A stretch of 64,000 nucleotides of DNA from UBA1660 sp964462035 (GCA_964462035.1 CAYXAP010000049.1:6409-70408); one strand, 5' to 3'. Positions 1 through 9,467 are shown, counted from the stretch's first letter. Notes: generated from the sequence alone by a model not told the origin. Made by a program: numbers and translations.

Positions 1-204
1 CTCGGCGTCCGAGCCGGCCAGCTTGGGGCCGTCGATGGGCGCCAGCCGAACGTCGGCGCCGAGCTGCCGCATCTGGTCCGCGAAGGCGTCCAAGATGTCG
101 CCCGAGCCGCGGTGCAGGATGAGCACCCGCTCTCCTTCGGCCACGCGGAGGTGGTGACGCACGATGTTGTCCACTCCGCGCATGGCGGATCCGTCCAAGG
201 TCAC
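1..204 (-). CDS. Partial gene, possible M29-type aminopeptidase N-terminus
   Basis: Only the first ~68 residues are in the window; the rest runs off the left edge. Reading starts at GTG 204 or at an in-frame ATG at 183. The visible part has a basic helix (RHHLRVAEGERVLIL) followed by an alternating hydrophobic/Asp pattern and 'GADVRLAP'. This resembles the N-terminal 'L.V..GE.VLI ... GA.V' pattern of M29 (AmpS/PepT-type) aminopeptidases and of some dihydroxypyridine dioxygenase relatives. No catalytic residues are visible, so the family call is a guess. It is divergent from the beta-helix gene at 292. Confidence 0.4.
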   Translation of the reverse strand, partial: MTLDGSAMRGVDNIVRHHLRVAEGERVLILHRGSGDILDAFADQMRQLGADVRLAPIDGPKLAGSDAE

Positions 205-291
205 GGACGGATGCTAGGCGATCACGGCCCCCGCTGTCGCCCCCTGCCAGCGCGCTCACTCGGTAACGGGGCCGGTGCTATCCTGCCCGCG

Positions 292-1659
292 GTGCGCCCC
301 GCTCTGCTCGTCCTCGTCCTCTGCGGCGCCTGCAACCCCAGCCCGACGACGCAGGCGATCCTCCTGTTCGAGGCCGAGGCCCCGCTGGACGAGGAGGCGG
401 CTCGGCTGACCATCGAGGTCCGCGGCGAGGACACCCTCGAGACGCGCGACCTCGATCTGCGCAGCGAGGACCCGCTCGAGCGCCTGCCGATCGAGTTCCC
501 GATCGTTCCCGTTGGGGGTGATGCGTCCCGAGAGTACGACGTGCTGGCCCGGCTCTACGACGACGACGGTGACCTCATCGGCGAGCAGCGCGCACACGGC
601 GCCTACGTGAAGGACGAGCTGGTGCGGCTGCGGGTGCTCTTCTCGCCCTTCTGTCGCGACATCGTCTGCCCGGAGGCGCGGACCTGTGTGGACGGGTACT
701 GCCGCTCGGACTGCCATGGCGTCAGCGCCGGCTCGGTCTCGGGGCCCGCGAGCTGCGACCAGGCATGCGAGCTCACCGAGTCGGGGCCGATCGTCGCGCA
801 GGCCGGGCAGACCTACGAGCGGCTGCGGATCGTGGCCCCGGTCGGGGAGGTCGCCATTCGGGTCGATGGCGCGGACGACGTGGTGCTGCGGGACATCGAG
901 ATCGTCCACGACGGGGCGCACGCAATCGAGATCACGGACTCGGATCGCGTACGGCTCGAGGGCATCGCCATCGAGCATGGCGAAGGGCCGACGACCGACG
1001 TGCCTGCCGTCCGCTGCGTTGGCTCGTCGGACTCGATCCTCGAGCGACTTCGGGTTCGTCGGAGCGCGGCAGCCGTGTTCGCGACCAACTGCGACGGGCT
1101 TCGGCTGAGCCGTGTGGCGGCGGCGGAGCCGGTGGCCGAGGGGGACACCGTCGCAGCGGCCGTGCTCGAGATGCGGGGTGGTAGCGACCTGGCGATCGAG
1201 GACTTCTCGGTGGTGACCAGCGACGAAGAGGCGCAGGCCGCCATTCGGCTCTACGTGGTCGGTGTCGACGGCGCGACGGTGCGGCGAGGCCTCGCGATCT
1301 CGACCAACCGCAACGACGCTTCGAACATCAAGATGCTCGACTCGGATGCGATCGCCTTCGAGGACATCGACATCCGACGGGCCGGTCACATCGGCTTCGA
1401 GGGCTACCCCGCCACGAACGTGACCCTGACCCGGACCTCTTGCGCCGAGCCCCTCGACTCCAACTTCATCGGTGAGCCGACCAACCCCTTCTGCTGGTAC
1501 TTCGGCAACGGCTCGAGCGGGGTGACGGTCACCGACTCGCGACACGACTGGCCGGAGGCCCCGGTGCAGGGCGGCGACGGCATCGTCTCGGTCGAGGCCG
1601 AGGCGGTCGACGGACTCGAGTCGAAGCCCCCGCTCGCGCTCGACTTCTGCTTCGAGTGA
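292..1659 (+). CDS. Secreted right-handed beta-helix lipoprotein
   Basis: The 455-residue protein starts at GTG 292, chosen because it puts a short hydrophobic signal (ALLVLVLCGAC) at the very N-terminus; an upstream reading frame back to 112 would bury it. The Cys at about residue 13 could be lipidated, although a Cys at -3 is unusual for a lipobox. Residues ~100-155 hold a small Cys cluster (CRDIVC, CVDGYCRSDC). From ~180 to the end there are regular beta-helix rungs with runs such as 'VVLRDIEI' and 'VRLEGIAI', ending in a conserved-looking 'YFGNGSSGV'. This matches the parallel beta-helix (pectate-lyase-like) fold, but I see no lyase active site, so binding or surface display is as likely as catalysis. 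Confidence 0.75.
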   Translation: MRPALLVLVLCGACNPSPTTQAILLFEAEAPLDEEAARLTIEVRGEDTLETRDLDLRSEDPLERLPIEFPIVPVGGDASREYDVLARLYDDDGDLIGEQRAHGAYVKDELVRLRVLFSPFCRDIVCPEARTCVDGYCRSDCHGVSAGSVSGPASCDQACELTESGPIVAQAGQTYERLRIVAPVGEVAIRVDGADDVVLRDIEIVHDGAHAIEITDSDRVRLEGIAIEHGEGPTTDVPAVRCVGSSDSILERLRVRRSAAAVFATNCDGLRLSRVAAAEPVAEGDTVAAAVLEMRGGSDLAIEDFSVVTSDEEAQAAIRLYVVGVDGATVRRGLAISTNRNDASNIKMLDSDAIAFEDIDIRRAGHIGFEGYPATNVTLTRTSCAEPLDSNFIGEPTNPFCWYFGNGSSGVTVTDSRHDWPEAPVQGGDGIVSVEAEAVDGLESKPPLALDFCFE

Positions 1660-1693
1660 CGGGCTTCGGGCGCTCCTGATAGGCTTCGCGAGA

Positions 1694-3076
1694 ATGGAGT
1701 TCGCTCCGGAGACCCTCGACGACTCCTCCCTCCGCACCGTTCGGAAGCTCGCGGAGGGCGGGATGGGATCCGTGGAGATCGCGGTGCGCGAGGCGGGTAC
1801 CTTTCGCCGGCTCTACGCGGTGAAGCGGCTGCGGAACGAGGTGCTCGACGACGAGAGCGCCCGCACGATGTTCCTGGACGAGGCGCGACTCGCGGGGCTG
1901 ATCCGGCACCCGAACGTGGTCAGCGTGCTCGACGTCGGGGTGGACCGTCGCGGGCCCTACCTGGTCATGGACTACGTGCAGGGGCTCAGCTGTGGGCAGC
2001 TGATCACCTGGCACCGGAAGAGCGGGCGCGAGATCCCGCTGCAGGTCTGCCTCCGGATCGCGCACCAGATCGCGCTCGGGCTCCACGCCGCGCACGAGCT
2101 CCGCGACGAGACCGGTCGGCGGCTAGGGCTCGTGCACCGCGACGTGTCCCCGCAGAACGTGCTCATCGGCTTCAACGGGTCGGTGCGGCTGACCGACTTC
2201 GGGATCGCGAAGGCCTTCGGCCGGACGACCAAGACCACCACCGGGCTGCTCAAGGGCAAGGTCGGTTACATGGCGCCGGAGCAGCTCCGCTTCCAGGACG
2301 TGGACCTGCGCTCGGACCTCTTCTCGTTCGGGGTCGTGTTCTTCGAGCTCCTGACGACGCGGCGGCTCTATCGCGAGCCGGAGCCTTCGAAGACCGCGCG
2401 GCGCATCCTGAACGAGCCGCCGCCGGACCTGGACGACGACCGCGAGGACGCGCCGCCGGAGCTCGTCGACCTGATGTTCCGGCTCCTGGCCAAGGAGCCC
2501 GAGACGCGACCGGCGTCGGCGGAAGAGGTCGCCGAGGTGCTCGAGCAGATGATCGCGGATTGCGTCGCGGTCGAGGGGAGGCTCACGCTCGTCAGCTACC
2601 TCGAGTCCCACTTCGCCGGGCACGCGGCCAAGCTCGCAGCGGAGCTCGACGAGCTCGTCACGAAGCTGCCCGAGAGGGATGTGCCCATCCAGCGAGCGAA
2701 GCGTTGGCCCTGGGCGGCAGCCGCGGCCGCGTTGCTCGTGGTCGGCGTTGGCGCTGCGTGGTGGGCGAGCGGTGACCCGGAGCCGACCGAGCCGCCGGCG
2801 TTGGCGTCGTCTCCCGAGGTCGTGGACGAGGAGCGCGAGGTCGCCAACGAGGCGCCCGAAGTCGCGGAGCTCGGGCCGGCGGAGCCGGAGGCGGTCGAGC
2901 CGACCATGGAGCCCGAGCCCGCGGAGCCCGAGGCGGTCGAGCCGATGATGGAGCCCGAGCCGGCGGTCGAGCCTACCCCGCCCACGACCATGCGACGCGC
3001 GGCGCGCCGGCGCCGCGGGATGCGCAGCCGAATGGCTTCCGACCCCAACGACCGCCTCTTCGAGTGGAACCAGTGA
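1694..3076 (+). CDS. Ser/Thr protein kinase with one membrane segment
   Basis: A Hanks-type kinase of 460 residues. The glycine loop is EGGMGSVE (21-28), the ATP-binding Lys is K44, the catalytic loop is HRDVSPQN (D150, N155), DFG is 168-170 and APE 194-196, so all core residues are intact. The kinase domain ends near 290. A single hydrophobic span (~336-358) follows, then a Glu/Pro-rich tail with repeated 'EPEAVEP' units and a basic Arg-rich end. The kinase should face the cytoplasm and the tail the periplasm. The next gene starts inside its stop codon (GTGA), so the kinase and the TPR/PEGA protein are probably made together. Confidence 0.95.
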   Translation: MEFAPETLDDSSLRTVRKLAEGGMGSVEIAVREAGTFRRLYAVKRLRNEVLDDESARTMFLDEARLAGLIRHPNVVSVLDVGVDRRGPYLVMDYVQGLSCGQLITWHRKSGREIPLQVCLRIAHQIALGLHAAHELRDETGRRLGLVHRDVSPQNVLIGFNGSVRLTDFGIAKAFGRTTKTTTGLLKGKVGYMAPEQLRFQDVDLRSDLFSFGVVFFELLTTRRLYREPEPSKTARRILNEPPPDLDDDREDAPPELVDLMFRLLAKEPETRPASAEEVAEVLEQMIADCVAVEGRLTLVSYLESHFAGHAAKLAAELDELVTKLPERDVPIQRAKRWPWAAAAAALLVVGVGAAWWASGDPEPTEPPALASSPEVVDEEREVANEAPEVAELGPAEPEAVEPTMEPEPAEPEAVEPMMEPEPAVEPTPPTTMRRAARRRRGMRSRMASDPNDRLFEWNQ

Positions 3077-3867
3077 TCACACGCGCCTCCATCGTCGGCC
3101 TGCTCCTGACCGCGCTCTTCTCGTCATCGGTCCACGCGCAGCCCGCGGAGGTCAGCGTCGAAGAAGAGGCGCGGCTGAAGTTCGAGGAGGGCACGCTCGC
3201 CCTGCGCGAGCAGCGCTACGACGAAGCGGCCAGCGCGCTGCGGCGTTCGCTCGAGCTGATGCCCAACGTGGCCAATGCCTTCAACCTGGCGGTCGCGCTC
3301 CGCGGCGCAGGCGAGCTGACGTCGGCGCTCGACATCCTCGACCGGCTCCTGCTCGACGAGTTCGGTGAGCTCGACGAGGAGCGGCGTCCCGTCGTCGGCG
3401 AGGAGCGGCGCCAGGTACGCGCGGAGCGACCGCAGCTCGTGGTCAGCGTGCGTGGGGTGCCCGAGGCGATGGTCGCGATCGATGGGACGACCGTCGGCAC
3501 GGTCTCGGGCGCCGGGCTCGTGGTCGACGTGGACCCTGGCGCGCGCACGGTACGCGTGACCGCCGATGGCGCCGAGCCGGTGGAGCGAAGTGTCGAGGTC
3601 GAGCGCGGGTCGATGGAGCGAGTGACGATGAACGTCGTGCCCACGCCGACCCGGACGGCCGAGCAGGCCGAGCCGTCCGTGCCCGAGCCCGAGCCCGAGG
3701 AGCCGGAGCGGCCGAGCAGCGGCATTCGAGCGTGGCCCTTCGTCGTGGGCGGACTGGTCCTCGCGGGTCTCGCCGTCGGCCTGGCGATCGGGCTACAGGG
3801 CGTTCGCACGCAGGAGCCGCTCTCCGATCCGGTGACCGGCGTCGGGATGACGCTGGTCTCGTACTAG
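3073..3867 (+). CDS. Exported TPR and PEGA-like domain protein
   Basis: About 264 residues from GTG 3073, which overlaps the kinase stop as GTGA; an in-frame GTG at 3064 is the alternative. An N-terminal signal peptide ends at SVHA-QP. A TPR-like region (residues ~25-100: EEARLKFEEGTLALREQRYDEA, split here as a helix pair) is followed by a PEGA-like beta domain (~120-185, 'VSVRGVPEAMVAIDGTTVG'), a Glu/Pro linker and a C-terminal hydrophobic helix (~220-242). Such proteins commonly sit beside myxobacterial kinases and are thought to be envelope scaffolds or substrates. The specific partner is inferred from the overlap only. Confidence 0.8.
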   Translation: MITRASIVGLLLTALFSSSVHAQPAEVSVEEEARLKFEEGTLALREQRYDEAASALRRSLELMPNVANAFNLAVALRGAGELTSALDILDRLLLDEFGELDEERRPVVGEERRQVRAERPQLVVSVRGVPEAMVAIDGTTVGTVSGAGLVVDVDPGARTVRVTADGAEPVERSVEVERGSMERVTMNVVPTPTRTAEQAEPSVPEPEPEEPERPSSGIRAWPFVVGGLVLAGLAVGLAIGLQGVRTQEPLSDPVTGVGMTLVSY

Positions 3868-3880
3868 ATGCGTTCTAGGG

Positions 3881-5416
3881 CTAGGTCTGCGTCGGCTCGG
3901 CGAAGGTCGTGTCCTCCACCGAGTAGTGCAGCTGCCGCCCCTCGCGCTCCGCGTCGCACGCGCCGTCCTCCACCAGCTGCGCGAGTTTCGCTTGAGCCGT
4001 GCGCAGCGGAATGCGGAGCGCCTCGGCGACTTCCTTGGCGGTGGCGCCTGGCCGTGAGGCCACCGCGCGGAGGAGCCGACTGTCGATGCTGGACTCGGTG
4101 CGTGGATCCGGAATCCAGAGCGGCTCGTGCACCAGGAGCGTGAGCCGGTCGCCGCTGCGCTCGAGGTCGGCCGCGTCGCCGAGGCTCTTTCGAAGCCGGT
4201 GGATCAACACGCGGAGCACGCCGTCGTGGGCGTCGGGCGAGTAGTGGAAGCCATAGACCGCGGGGACGAATCGCTGGAGCGAGAGGCCCTTCGGGCCTGC
4301 CAGCGCGAGGACCGCGGCGGCCTTCTCTCCCCGGCCGTGCTTGCGCGTGGTCTGCTCGATGCGGGGGAGCTCGGCGAGCAATCCGATGCCCGGGTGGAGC
4401 ACGCGCCGGCCACCGTGGGGACCCGCGAGCACCCAGGAGTGACCGCTCACGTCCGGGTGCGGGTTCGGTGTGCCGGACACCGAGGCGTCGAGGCCACGAC
4501 CGATCGCGTCGACCTCGCCGCTCGCCCAATCGCGGAGGCCGTCGGGCAGCGTCGCGGCGGAGGGATCGAGCGCGGCGGCCAGCTCGAGCGCTTCTCGCTC
4601 GCCGCTGGCGACGGGTGGGGCCGCTTCGACCAGTGCCCGTGCGGCCGCCGCGAACGTCGGGCGGTCGCCGGCGATGGCGGCTCCGACGAGGGCGTCGATC
4701 GCCGGCGCGTCGGCCGGCTCGCCCGAGAGTCGCGTCTCCCAGCCGAGCCATCCTGACCAGGGAGCGGGCGCGACCGCGGCCAGCCCCGCGGTGATCCGAC
4801 TCGCGAGGTGCGGGTGCCCGTTGTGGCGTCGGACCCGGGCGAGCGCGACGTTCGCCAGGTACTCCTGCTGCGGCATCGCCTCCACGCGCGCCATGCGGGA
4901 CGCTCGTCGCGCCTCGCTCGTGGCGAGCGGAAGGTCGCCCGCCTCGAGCGCCGCCATCGCGCGCAAGGTCGCCGCTTCGATCACGAGCGGCGCCATCCCT
5001 TGGCCGCTCGCGTTCGACTCGAGGGCTCGGAGGTCGCTGGTGGGCGCCGCGCCGTCCGCGAGGGCGAGCCACGAGTGCAGGGCTTCCGACCAGAGCCGAT
5101 CGCGACCGCTGACGAACGCGTCGTGCGCCTCGGTCGCCTGGCGAAGGCCTTCGCGATCGAAGCGAAGCCACGCGGCACGCGCGATCATGCGTGCGGCCAA
5201 CGCCGCCCAGTCGTCCGGGCGCCGCTCGAGGGCCAGGAGCTCGGTGAGGGGTGGCGCGTCGCCGGTCGGCTCCGCCTGCCAACGCTGGGCCCGCAGCGCG
5301 AGCGCCTGCGCGCCTCCGGCGTCGCCCATGATGGTGTCCAAGGGCGCGAGGTCGCCGCGCCAGGCCGCGTGGTGAGCGGTCCACGGATCCATCGCCATGG
5401 AGGCTCGCACGAGCAT
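3881..5416 (-). CDS. Two-winged-helix regulator with helical-repeat N-terminus
   Basis: A 511-residue protein with no signal peptide. Residues 1-300 are Ala/Leu-rich helical hairpins resembling degenerate TPRs. Residues ~355-430 look like an OmpR/SARP-type winged helix (LRVLIHRLRKSLGD at 401-414), and residues ~443-500 form a second winged helix of the ArsR/MarR type (ATAKEVAEALRIPLRTAQ at 458-475). This points to a DNA-binding transcription regulator. It lies 6 bp after the DUF1552 gene and is probably the last gene of that operon, so it may regulate it. ATGs at 5398 and 5392 are alternative starts. Confidence 0.7.
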   Translation of the reverse strand: MLVRASMAMDPWTAHHAAWRGDLAPLDTIMGDAGGAQALALRAQRWQAEPTGDAPPLTELLALERRPDDWAALAARMIARAAWLRFDREGLRQATEAHDAFVSGRDRLWSEALHSWLALADGAAPTSDLRALESNASGQGMAPLVIEAATLRAMAALEAGDLPLATSEARRASRMARVEAMPQQEYLANVALARVRRHNGHPHLASRITAGLAAVAPAPWSGWLGWETRLSGEPADAPAIDALVGAAIAGDRPTFAAAARALVEAAPPVASGEREALELAAALDPSAATLPDGLRDWASGEVDAIGRGLDASVSGTPNPHPDVSGHSWVLAGPHGGRRVLHPGIGLLAELPRIEQTTRKHGRGEKAAAVLALAGPKGLSLQRFVPAVYGFHYSPDAHDGVLRVLIHRLRKSLGDAADLERSGDRLTLLVHEPLWIPDPRTESSIDSRLLRAVASRPGATAKEVAEALRIPLRTAQAKLAQLVEDGACDAEREGRQLHYSVEDTTFAEPTQT

Positions 5417-5422
5417 GGTGCG

Positions 5423-6772
5423 CTAGGCCAGCAGTCGGTCGATGGCTCCGGTGCAGAGGGCCGGGTCACCGAAGGTGTCGATGGGCACCTCGAGCGCGTT
5501 GGCGATCGACACGAAGAGGTCGCTGACGCAGTGCTCCTCGTCGTCGAAGTCGACGAGCCGACCGGTGTCGAAGAAGCCATCCGGGTTGCCGAGCACGACC
5601 GCCGGGATCCGGCCACGACCGAAGTGATGGTCGCCGCCGCCGCTGTTGATCCAGAGCAGCACGGTGTGGTCGGCCATCGACGAGCCGTCGGCTTCGGGGG
5701 TCGCCTTCAGCCGCTCCCAGAAGTGCGCGACCTCCGCGGCCTCGAAGCGGTGAATCTCGCGGAGCACGTCGTCGACGCTGCCGTGGTGCAGGTCGTGGTG
5801 GCCGGTTCCGTCCGCACCGAGGAAGTCGAACTTGTTGTAGCCCATGGCCCCACCGAAGAACGAGACCATCGAAACCCGAGTCAGGCCGCAGAGCTGCGCG
5901 TGGAGGGAGAGATCGACCTGGGCACGGACGATGTCCTCGTAGACCGGACCCCAGTCGCGCTGGCGGCTGTCGGAGTCGGCGGGCGGGACGGGCGCGTCGC
6001 CACAGGAGGGCAGCCCCACCGCGAGCTGGCCGAGCTGGTGCTCGAGGTCGCGGAGCGAGTCGAGGTACTGCTCCATCTTGAGCTTCTCGCTCCCGCCGAG
6101 GCGGCGCTCCATCCGGCTGACGTCGTCGCTGACGAAGTCGAGCACGCTCCGCTGCTGCGCGAGACGGACCATCGCGTCGTCGTCGGTGCTGCCGGTCGCG
6201 TCGCCGAAGAGCGTGTCGTAGGCGCGGATCGGGTTCCACTCCGAGGGGTACTCGCGGTTGTAGTCGTCCGCGCTGACGTGCGGTCCGTCGCCGCGCTCCT
6301 TGAGCGAGAGGTTGGTCGACGAGAAGGGCGTGTCGTCGCTGAGGTGACCGGCGAGGAAGCGGTCAAGCGAGACACCGCTCGGGATGTCGTAGAAGGTCTG
6401 GTCCGCGGTGCTGCCGGTGGCCGGCGAGCCCTGGACGCTGAGCGTCGCCCAACCGCTCGTGTGGATGTTCGGGTTGTGCGGGTTGTACATGTTCCGCAGC
6501 AGGAGCATCTCGCTCTTGTAGGGCGCCAGCGGCTCGAGCATCGAGGGCAGGTCGTAGTCGCGCTCGCTCCGCTTGCCGGTCTCCCAGAAGCGCACGGGCC
6601 AGCCGTTGCCGGTCACGAAGGCCACGAAGCGCTTTCGTGGGCCCGCCGCGGCGCTCGCCGCGGGCGTGAGCCGCCCCGCGAGCGGACCGAGGAGGGCGGC
6701 CCCGGCACCGAGGCCGGCGGTGGTGAGGAAGCGACGCCGTCCGACGCCGCGCTTGGTCTTCTGGTCGTTCAT
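5423..6772 (-). CDS. DUF1552 family Tat-exported protein
   Basis: A 449-residue protein with a twin-arginine signal (RRRFLTTAG at 12-20, then an Ala/Gly hydrophobic stretch). The remainder matches the DUF1552 type, including 'TWSVQG/TLSVQGSPATG'-like and 'HHDLHHG' segments and a conserved 'DHTVLLWINSGGGDHHFGR' stretch similar to DUF1501/sulfatase-like secreted proteins. The function of the family is unknown; it is nearly always paired with a DUF1592 protein. Here its ATG overlaps the DUF1592 stop codon (ATGA, 6769-6772), so the two are translationally coupled. Tat export implies folding, possibly with cofactor, before secretion. Confidence 0.9.
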   Translation of the reverse strand: MNDQKTKRGVGRRRFLTTAGLGAGAALLGPLAGRLTPAASAAAGPRKRFVAFVTGNGWPVRFWETGKRSERDYDLPSMLEPLAPYKSEMLLLRNMYNPHNPNIHTSGWATLSVQGSPATGSTADQTFYDIPSGVSLDRFLAGHLSDDTPFSSTNLSLKERGDGPHVSADDYNREYPSEWNPIRAYDTLFGDATGSTDDDAMVRLAQQRSVLDFVSDDVSRMERRLGGSEKLKMEQYLDSLRDLEHQLGQLAVGLPSCGDAPVPPADSDSRQRDWGPVYEDIVRAQVDLSLHAQLCGLTRVSMVSFFGGAMGYNKFDFLGADGTGHHDLHHGSVDDVLREIHRFEAAEVAHFWERLKATPEADGSSMADHTVLLWINSGGGDHHFGRGRIPAVVLGNPDGFFDTGRLVDFDDEEHCVSDLFVSIANALEVPIDTFGDPALCTGAIDRLLA

Positions 6773-8415
6773 CGCTCACCTCGGATTCGCAGGAAGAAGG
6801 ACTCGTCGGTCACCAGGTCGATGACCAGCTCGCGGAGGTCGCCGCTCTCGGCGAAGCGCTCGTGCGCGCCACACACCTCGCCGTGGGTGCCGGTGGCGTA
6901 CTCGCGCAGGTGGTTGGAGAAGCAACGGCTCACCTCTGCGGTGTCGGCGAGGCCGGCGACCAGCTCGCTCGCGTCGGCGACGGTGGTGTCGTCGTTGGCG
7001 GTGCCGGTGATGGCGCCGCTCGGGTCGATGGTGTGCCCGAGGTCTTCGGTGCGGTAGCGGCCGATGGCGTCGAAGCTCTCGAAGGGGAAGCCGAGCGGGT
7101 TCATCGCCTGATGGCACTGCTGACAGTCGGCCGGGGCCGTGAGCGTCTCGAGCTGCTGCCGACCGGAGGCGCTCGGGTCACGCTCCGGGATGCTCGGCGC
7201 GTTCGCCGGCGGCGGTGGGAGCTCCTGGCAGAGGATGCGCTCGCGGATGAACTTGCCGCGCTCGACGATGCGGGTCTGCGTCTCCTTCGCCATCAGCGCC
7301 ATCAGGCTGCCGTGGGTCAGGACGCCGGCGCGCTCGCCGGTGGGGAAGTCGACGCGGACGAACTCGCCGGGCTCGAGTGACGCGTCGCGCTCGAGGCCGT
7401 AGTGCTCGGCGAGGCGCGCGTTCACGAAGGAGTACTCCGCGGTCATCAGCGCCTCGAGGGTCGCGTCGCCTTCGAAGAGGAAGTGCTCCAGGAAGCGGTC
7501 GGTCTCCTCACGGAGGTCCTCGGCGAGTGCCTGGTCCCACTCGGGGAAGAGCTCCGGGTCCTTGCTCTGGTCGACCACCCGCTCGTAGCCGAGCACGTCG
7601 CGGAGCATGCGGAGGATGCCGACCGCGCTCTCGGGCTGGTCCAGCAGGCGCCGCGCCTGGACCTCGATCGCCTCCGGCGTGTCGAGCTCGCCGGCTTCGG
7701 CCGCGGCGAGCAGCTCGGCGTCGGGCGGCGCGTCGGCGATGAAGTAGCTGAGTGCCGAGGCTCGCTCGTGGGGCGTGAGCGCGATGGCGTCGCCCACCGG
7801 GACGTCCTCGGTGTCGTCGCCGAGCTCGGTGCGGAAGAGGAAGTCCGGGTCCATGAGCGTGGCGGTCACGACCTGGGTCGCTGCCTCGGCGCTGGACCAG
7901 GTGGCCTCCGCGTCGCGGTAGAGCGCCTCGTAGCGGTCCACCTCCTCGGTGGTGGCCGGTCGGCGGAAGGCGCGACCGAGCCAGGCGCTCACGAACGACT
8001 CCAGGCACGCATCGTTCGGGGCCCCGAGCGCGCACTCCGGAACGGTCTCGGGCACGCCGAGCGCGTGCTCGGCCACGGCGCGTGCGGCCTCGAGGAGGCC
8101 TTCGACCGTGACCTGCGGCAGCTGCAGGGGGTCGGCCGGAGCGCCCACCTGGTGCTCGGTGCGGGTGAAGGTGTGAGCGAAGGGCGCCGAGGGGGTGCCC
8201 TCGAAGCCGGGGAAGAGCTCCTGCACGGTCCGGTCGAACTGGCTCGGGCTGAGCTGGTAGACGCGCGCGGGGAGGGCCTCGCAGTCGGGGACCAGGCGGC
8301 CATCGGGGCCCACTCGGCCGGGGCCGTCGCCGTCGCCGTCCCCACCACCCGAGTCCGAGATCACGCCCGAGCAGGCCGTGAGCAGGAGCGAGCAACCCAG
8401 CAGGAGATGTCTCAT
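6769..8415 (-). CDS. DUF1592-type multidomain lipoprotein with CxxCH motif
   Basis: A 548-residue lipoprotein (lipobox LLTAC, Cys15). The order of recognisable blocks is that of the DUF1587/1595/1592/1588/1585 family: 'LSPSQFDRTVQELFP' near the start, 'WLGRAFRRPAT', 'PDFLFRTELG', 'THGSLMALMAKETQTR', then 'CQQCHQAMNPLGFPFE' and a C-terminal 'FSNHLREYATG'. The CxxCH is a possible haem c attachment site and is a known feature of this family. It is the first gene of the minus-strand operon with DUF1552 and a DNA-binding protein. The joint role is unknown; secretion and haem suggest a redox step outside the cytoplasm (inference). Confidence 0.9.
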   Translation of the reverse strand: MRHLLLGCSLLLTACSGVISDSGGGDGDGDGPGRVGPDGRLVPDCEALPARVYQLSPSQFDRTVQELFPGFEGTPSAPFAHTFTRTEHQVGAPADPLQLPQVTVEGLLEAARAVAEHALGVPETVPECALGAPNDACLESFVSAWLGRAFRRPATTEEVDRYEALYRDAEATWSSAEAATQVVTATLMDPDFLFRTELGDDTEDVPVGDAIALTPHERASALSYFIADAPPDAELLAAAEAGELDTPEAIEVQARRLLDQPESAVGILRMLRDVLGYERVVDQSKDPELFPEWDQALAEDLREETDRFLEHFLFEGDATLEALMTAEYSFVNARLAEHYGLERDASLEPGEFVRVDFPTGERAGVLTHGSLMALMAKETQTRIVERGKFIRERILCQELPPPPANAPSIPERDPSASGRQQLETLTAPADCQQCHQAMNPLGFPFESFDAIGRYRTEDLGHTIDPSGAITGTANDDTTVADASELVAGLADTAEVSRCFSNHLREYATGTHGEVCGAHERFAESGDLRELVIDLVTDESFFLRIRGER

Positions 8416-8570
8416 GCTCCTGGGGTACCGAGGCCCGTGTTACGGCGCTTGCGCGATGGGGCGTCGATCGCCCTTTCTCCGTCGATCTCGCGGCAAACGA
8501 CGGATGTTACGAGTCTGGCGCGCCAGGCTGGCGGGCTTGCGATCGGACCGAGAGGTCGAGACGATGGGCC

Positions 8571-9467
8571 ATGACGCGCCTCATGCTGGGTCTATCGCTC
8601 GTGGTCTGCCTCGCTTGCGGGGACGACGATTCGGAGACCAGCGATGGCACGCCGGATGGCTCGGTGCTCGGGGACTCCGGAACGCGCGACGAGGACGGCG
8701 GACCGGAGACCGATGGTGGGGGCGACCCCGTGGACCTCGGTGAGGATCCGGTCGATGCCGCCACCCCGCCCGAAGGCTGCACGGGCACCGAGCTCTTCTG
8801 CGAGGACTTCGAAGCCCTTCCGACGGGTGACCCGAGCAGCGACGCCTGGAGCGCGGTCGGGAACGGCTCGCTGACGATCGTCGACGACCGCACCTTCGCC
8901 GGTGAGCGGGCGCTGCAGGTCCACACCGACGAGAACGGCTGGGCGTTCATGCGGGTGCCCTTCACCCCGCCGGGCAACAGCTTCTTCGGACGGATGCGGG
9001 TCTGGGTCTCGGCGTTCCCCACGGCACCGAACTGGGCCCACTACACGTTGGTCGAGCTCCGCGGCTCGGACCGAGGCACGCGCGTCCGTCCGGTCGGCGG
9101 CCAGTTCGTACCGGAGTCGAGCGGCGGCCCGGGAGCGTTCTGGGGCATCGGCGCGGACGGCGGGCCGACCGGCGACTGGACCAACTGGCGACTCTCGGCG
9201 CCGTCCGAGGGCGGTCGCTGGCTCTGCGTGGAGTGGGAGCTCGACGCAGCCGACGACTTCATCCGGCTCTCCATCGACGGCACCGACGACGACGCCCTCA
9301 CGGTCGACACCAACGAGCATGGCGGCGCGGACGTGGACTTCGTCTTCCCCACCTTCGAAGAGGTCTTCATCGGCTGGCAGCTCTACCAGGGCGGCCCGAC
9401 GCCGAACGCCTACGACGTGTGGATCGACGATGTCGTCTTCGACACGACCCGAGTAGGCTGCGATTGA
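8571..9467 (+). CDS. Lipoprotein with LamG/concanavalin-like domain
   Basis: A 298-residue lipoprotein (VVCLAC lipobox, Cys ~16) with an Asp/Gly-rich linker (residues ~17-65) that lifts the domain off the membrane. Residues ~70-298 start 'ELFCEDFEALPTGDP' and show beta-rich segments with 'WCVEWELDAADDFIRL'-like and 'GWQLYQGG' strands. This is the pattern of jelly-roll lectin-like domains found in polysaccharide lyases and LamG proteins. No catalytic residues can be assigned, so it is best described as a carbohydrate-binding candidate. The stop and the next gene's ATG overlap (TGATG at 9465), indicating coupling to the DUF2330 protein. Confidence 0.7.
   Translation: MTRLMLGLSLVVCLACGDDDSETSDGTPDGSVLGDSGTRDEDGGPETDGGGDPVDLGEDPVDAATPPEGCTGTELFCEDFEALPTGDPSSDAWSAVGNGSLTIVDDRTFAGERALQVHTDENGWAFMRVPFTPPGNSFFGRMRVWVSAFPTAPNWAHYTLVELRGSDRGTRVRPVGGQFVPESSGGPGAFWGIGADGGPTGDWTNWRLSAPSEGGRWLCVEWELDAADDFIRLSIDGTDDDALTVDTNEHGGADVDFVFPTFEEVFIGWQLYQGGPTPNAYDVWIDDVVFDTTRVGCD

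Noticed and set aside
4808..7057. A 749-codon plus-strand frame
   Set aside because: It runs antisense to the regulator and DUF1552/DUF1592 genes, which have clear motifs; its own translation is low-complexity.
8647..8663. TGGCACG within the lectin-like lipoprotein gene as a second sigma-54 promoter
   Set aside because: The GC doublet is not at the required 12-bp offset, and the site lies inside coding sequence.
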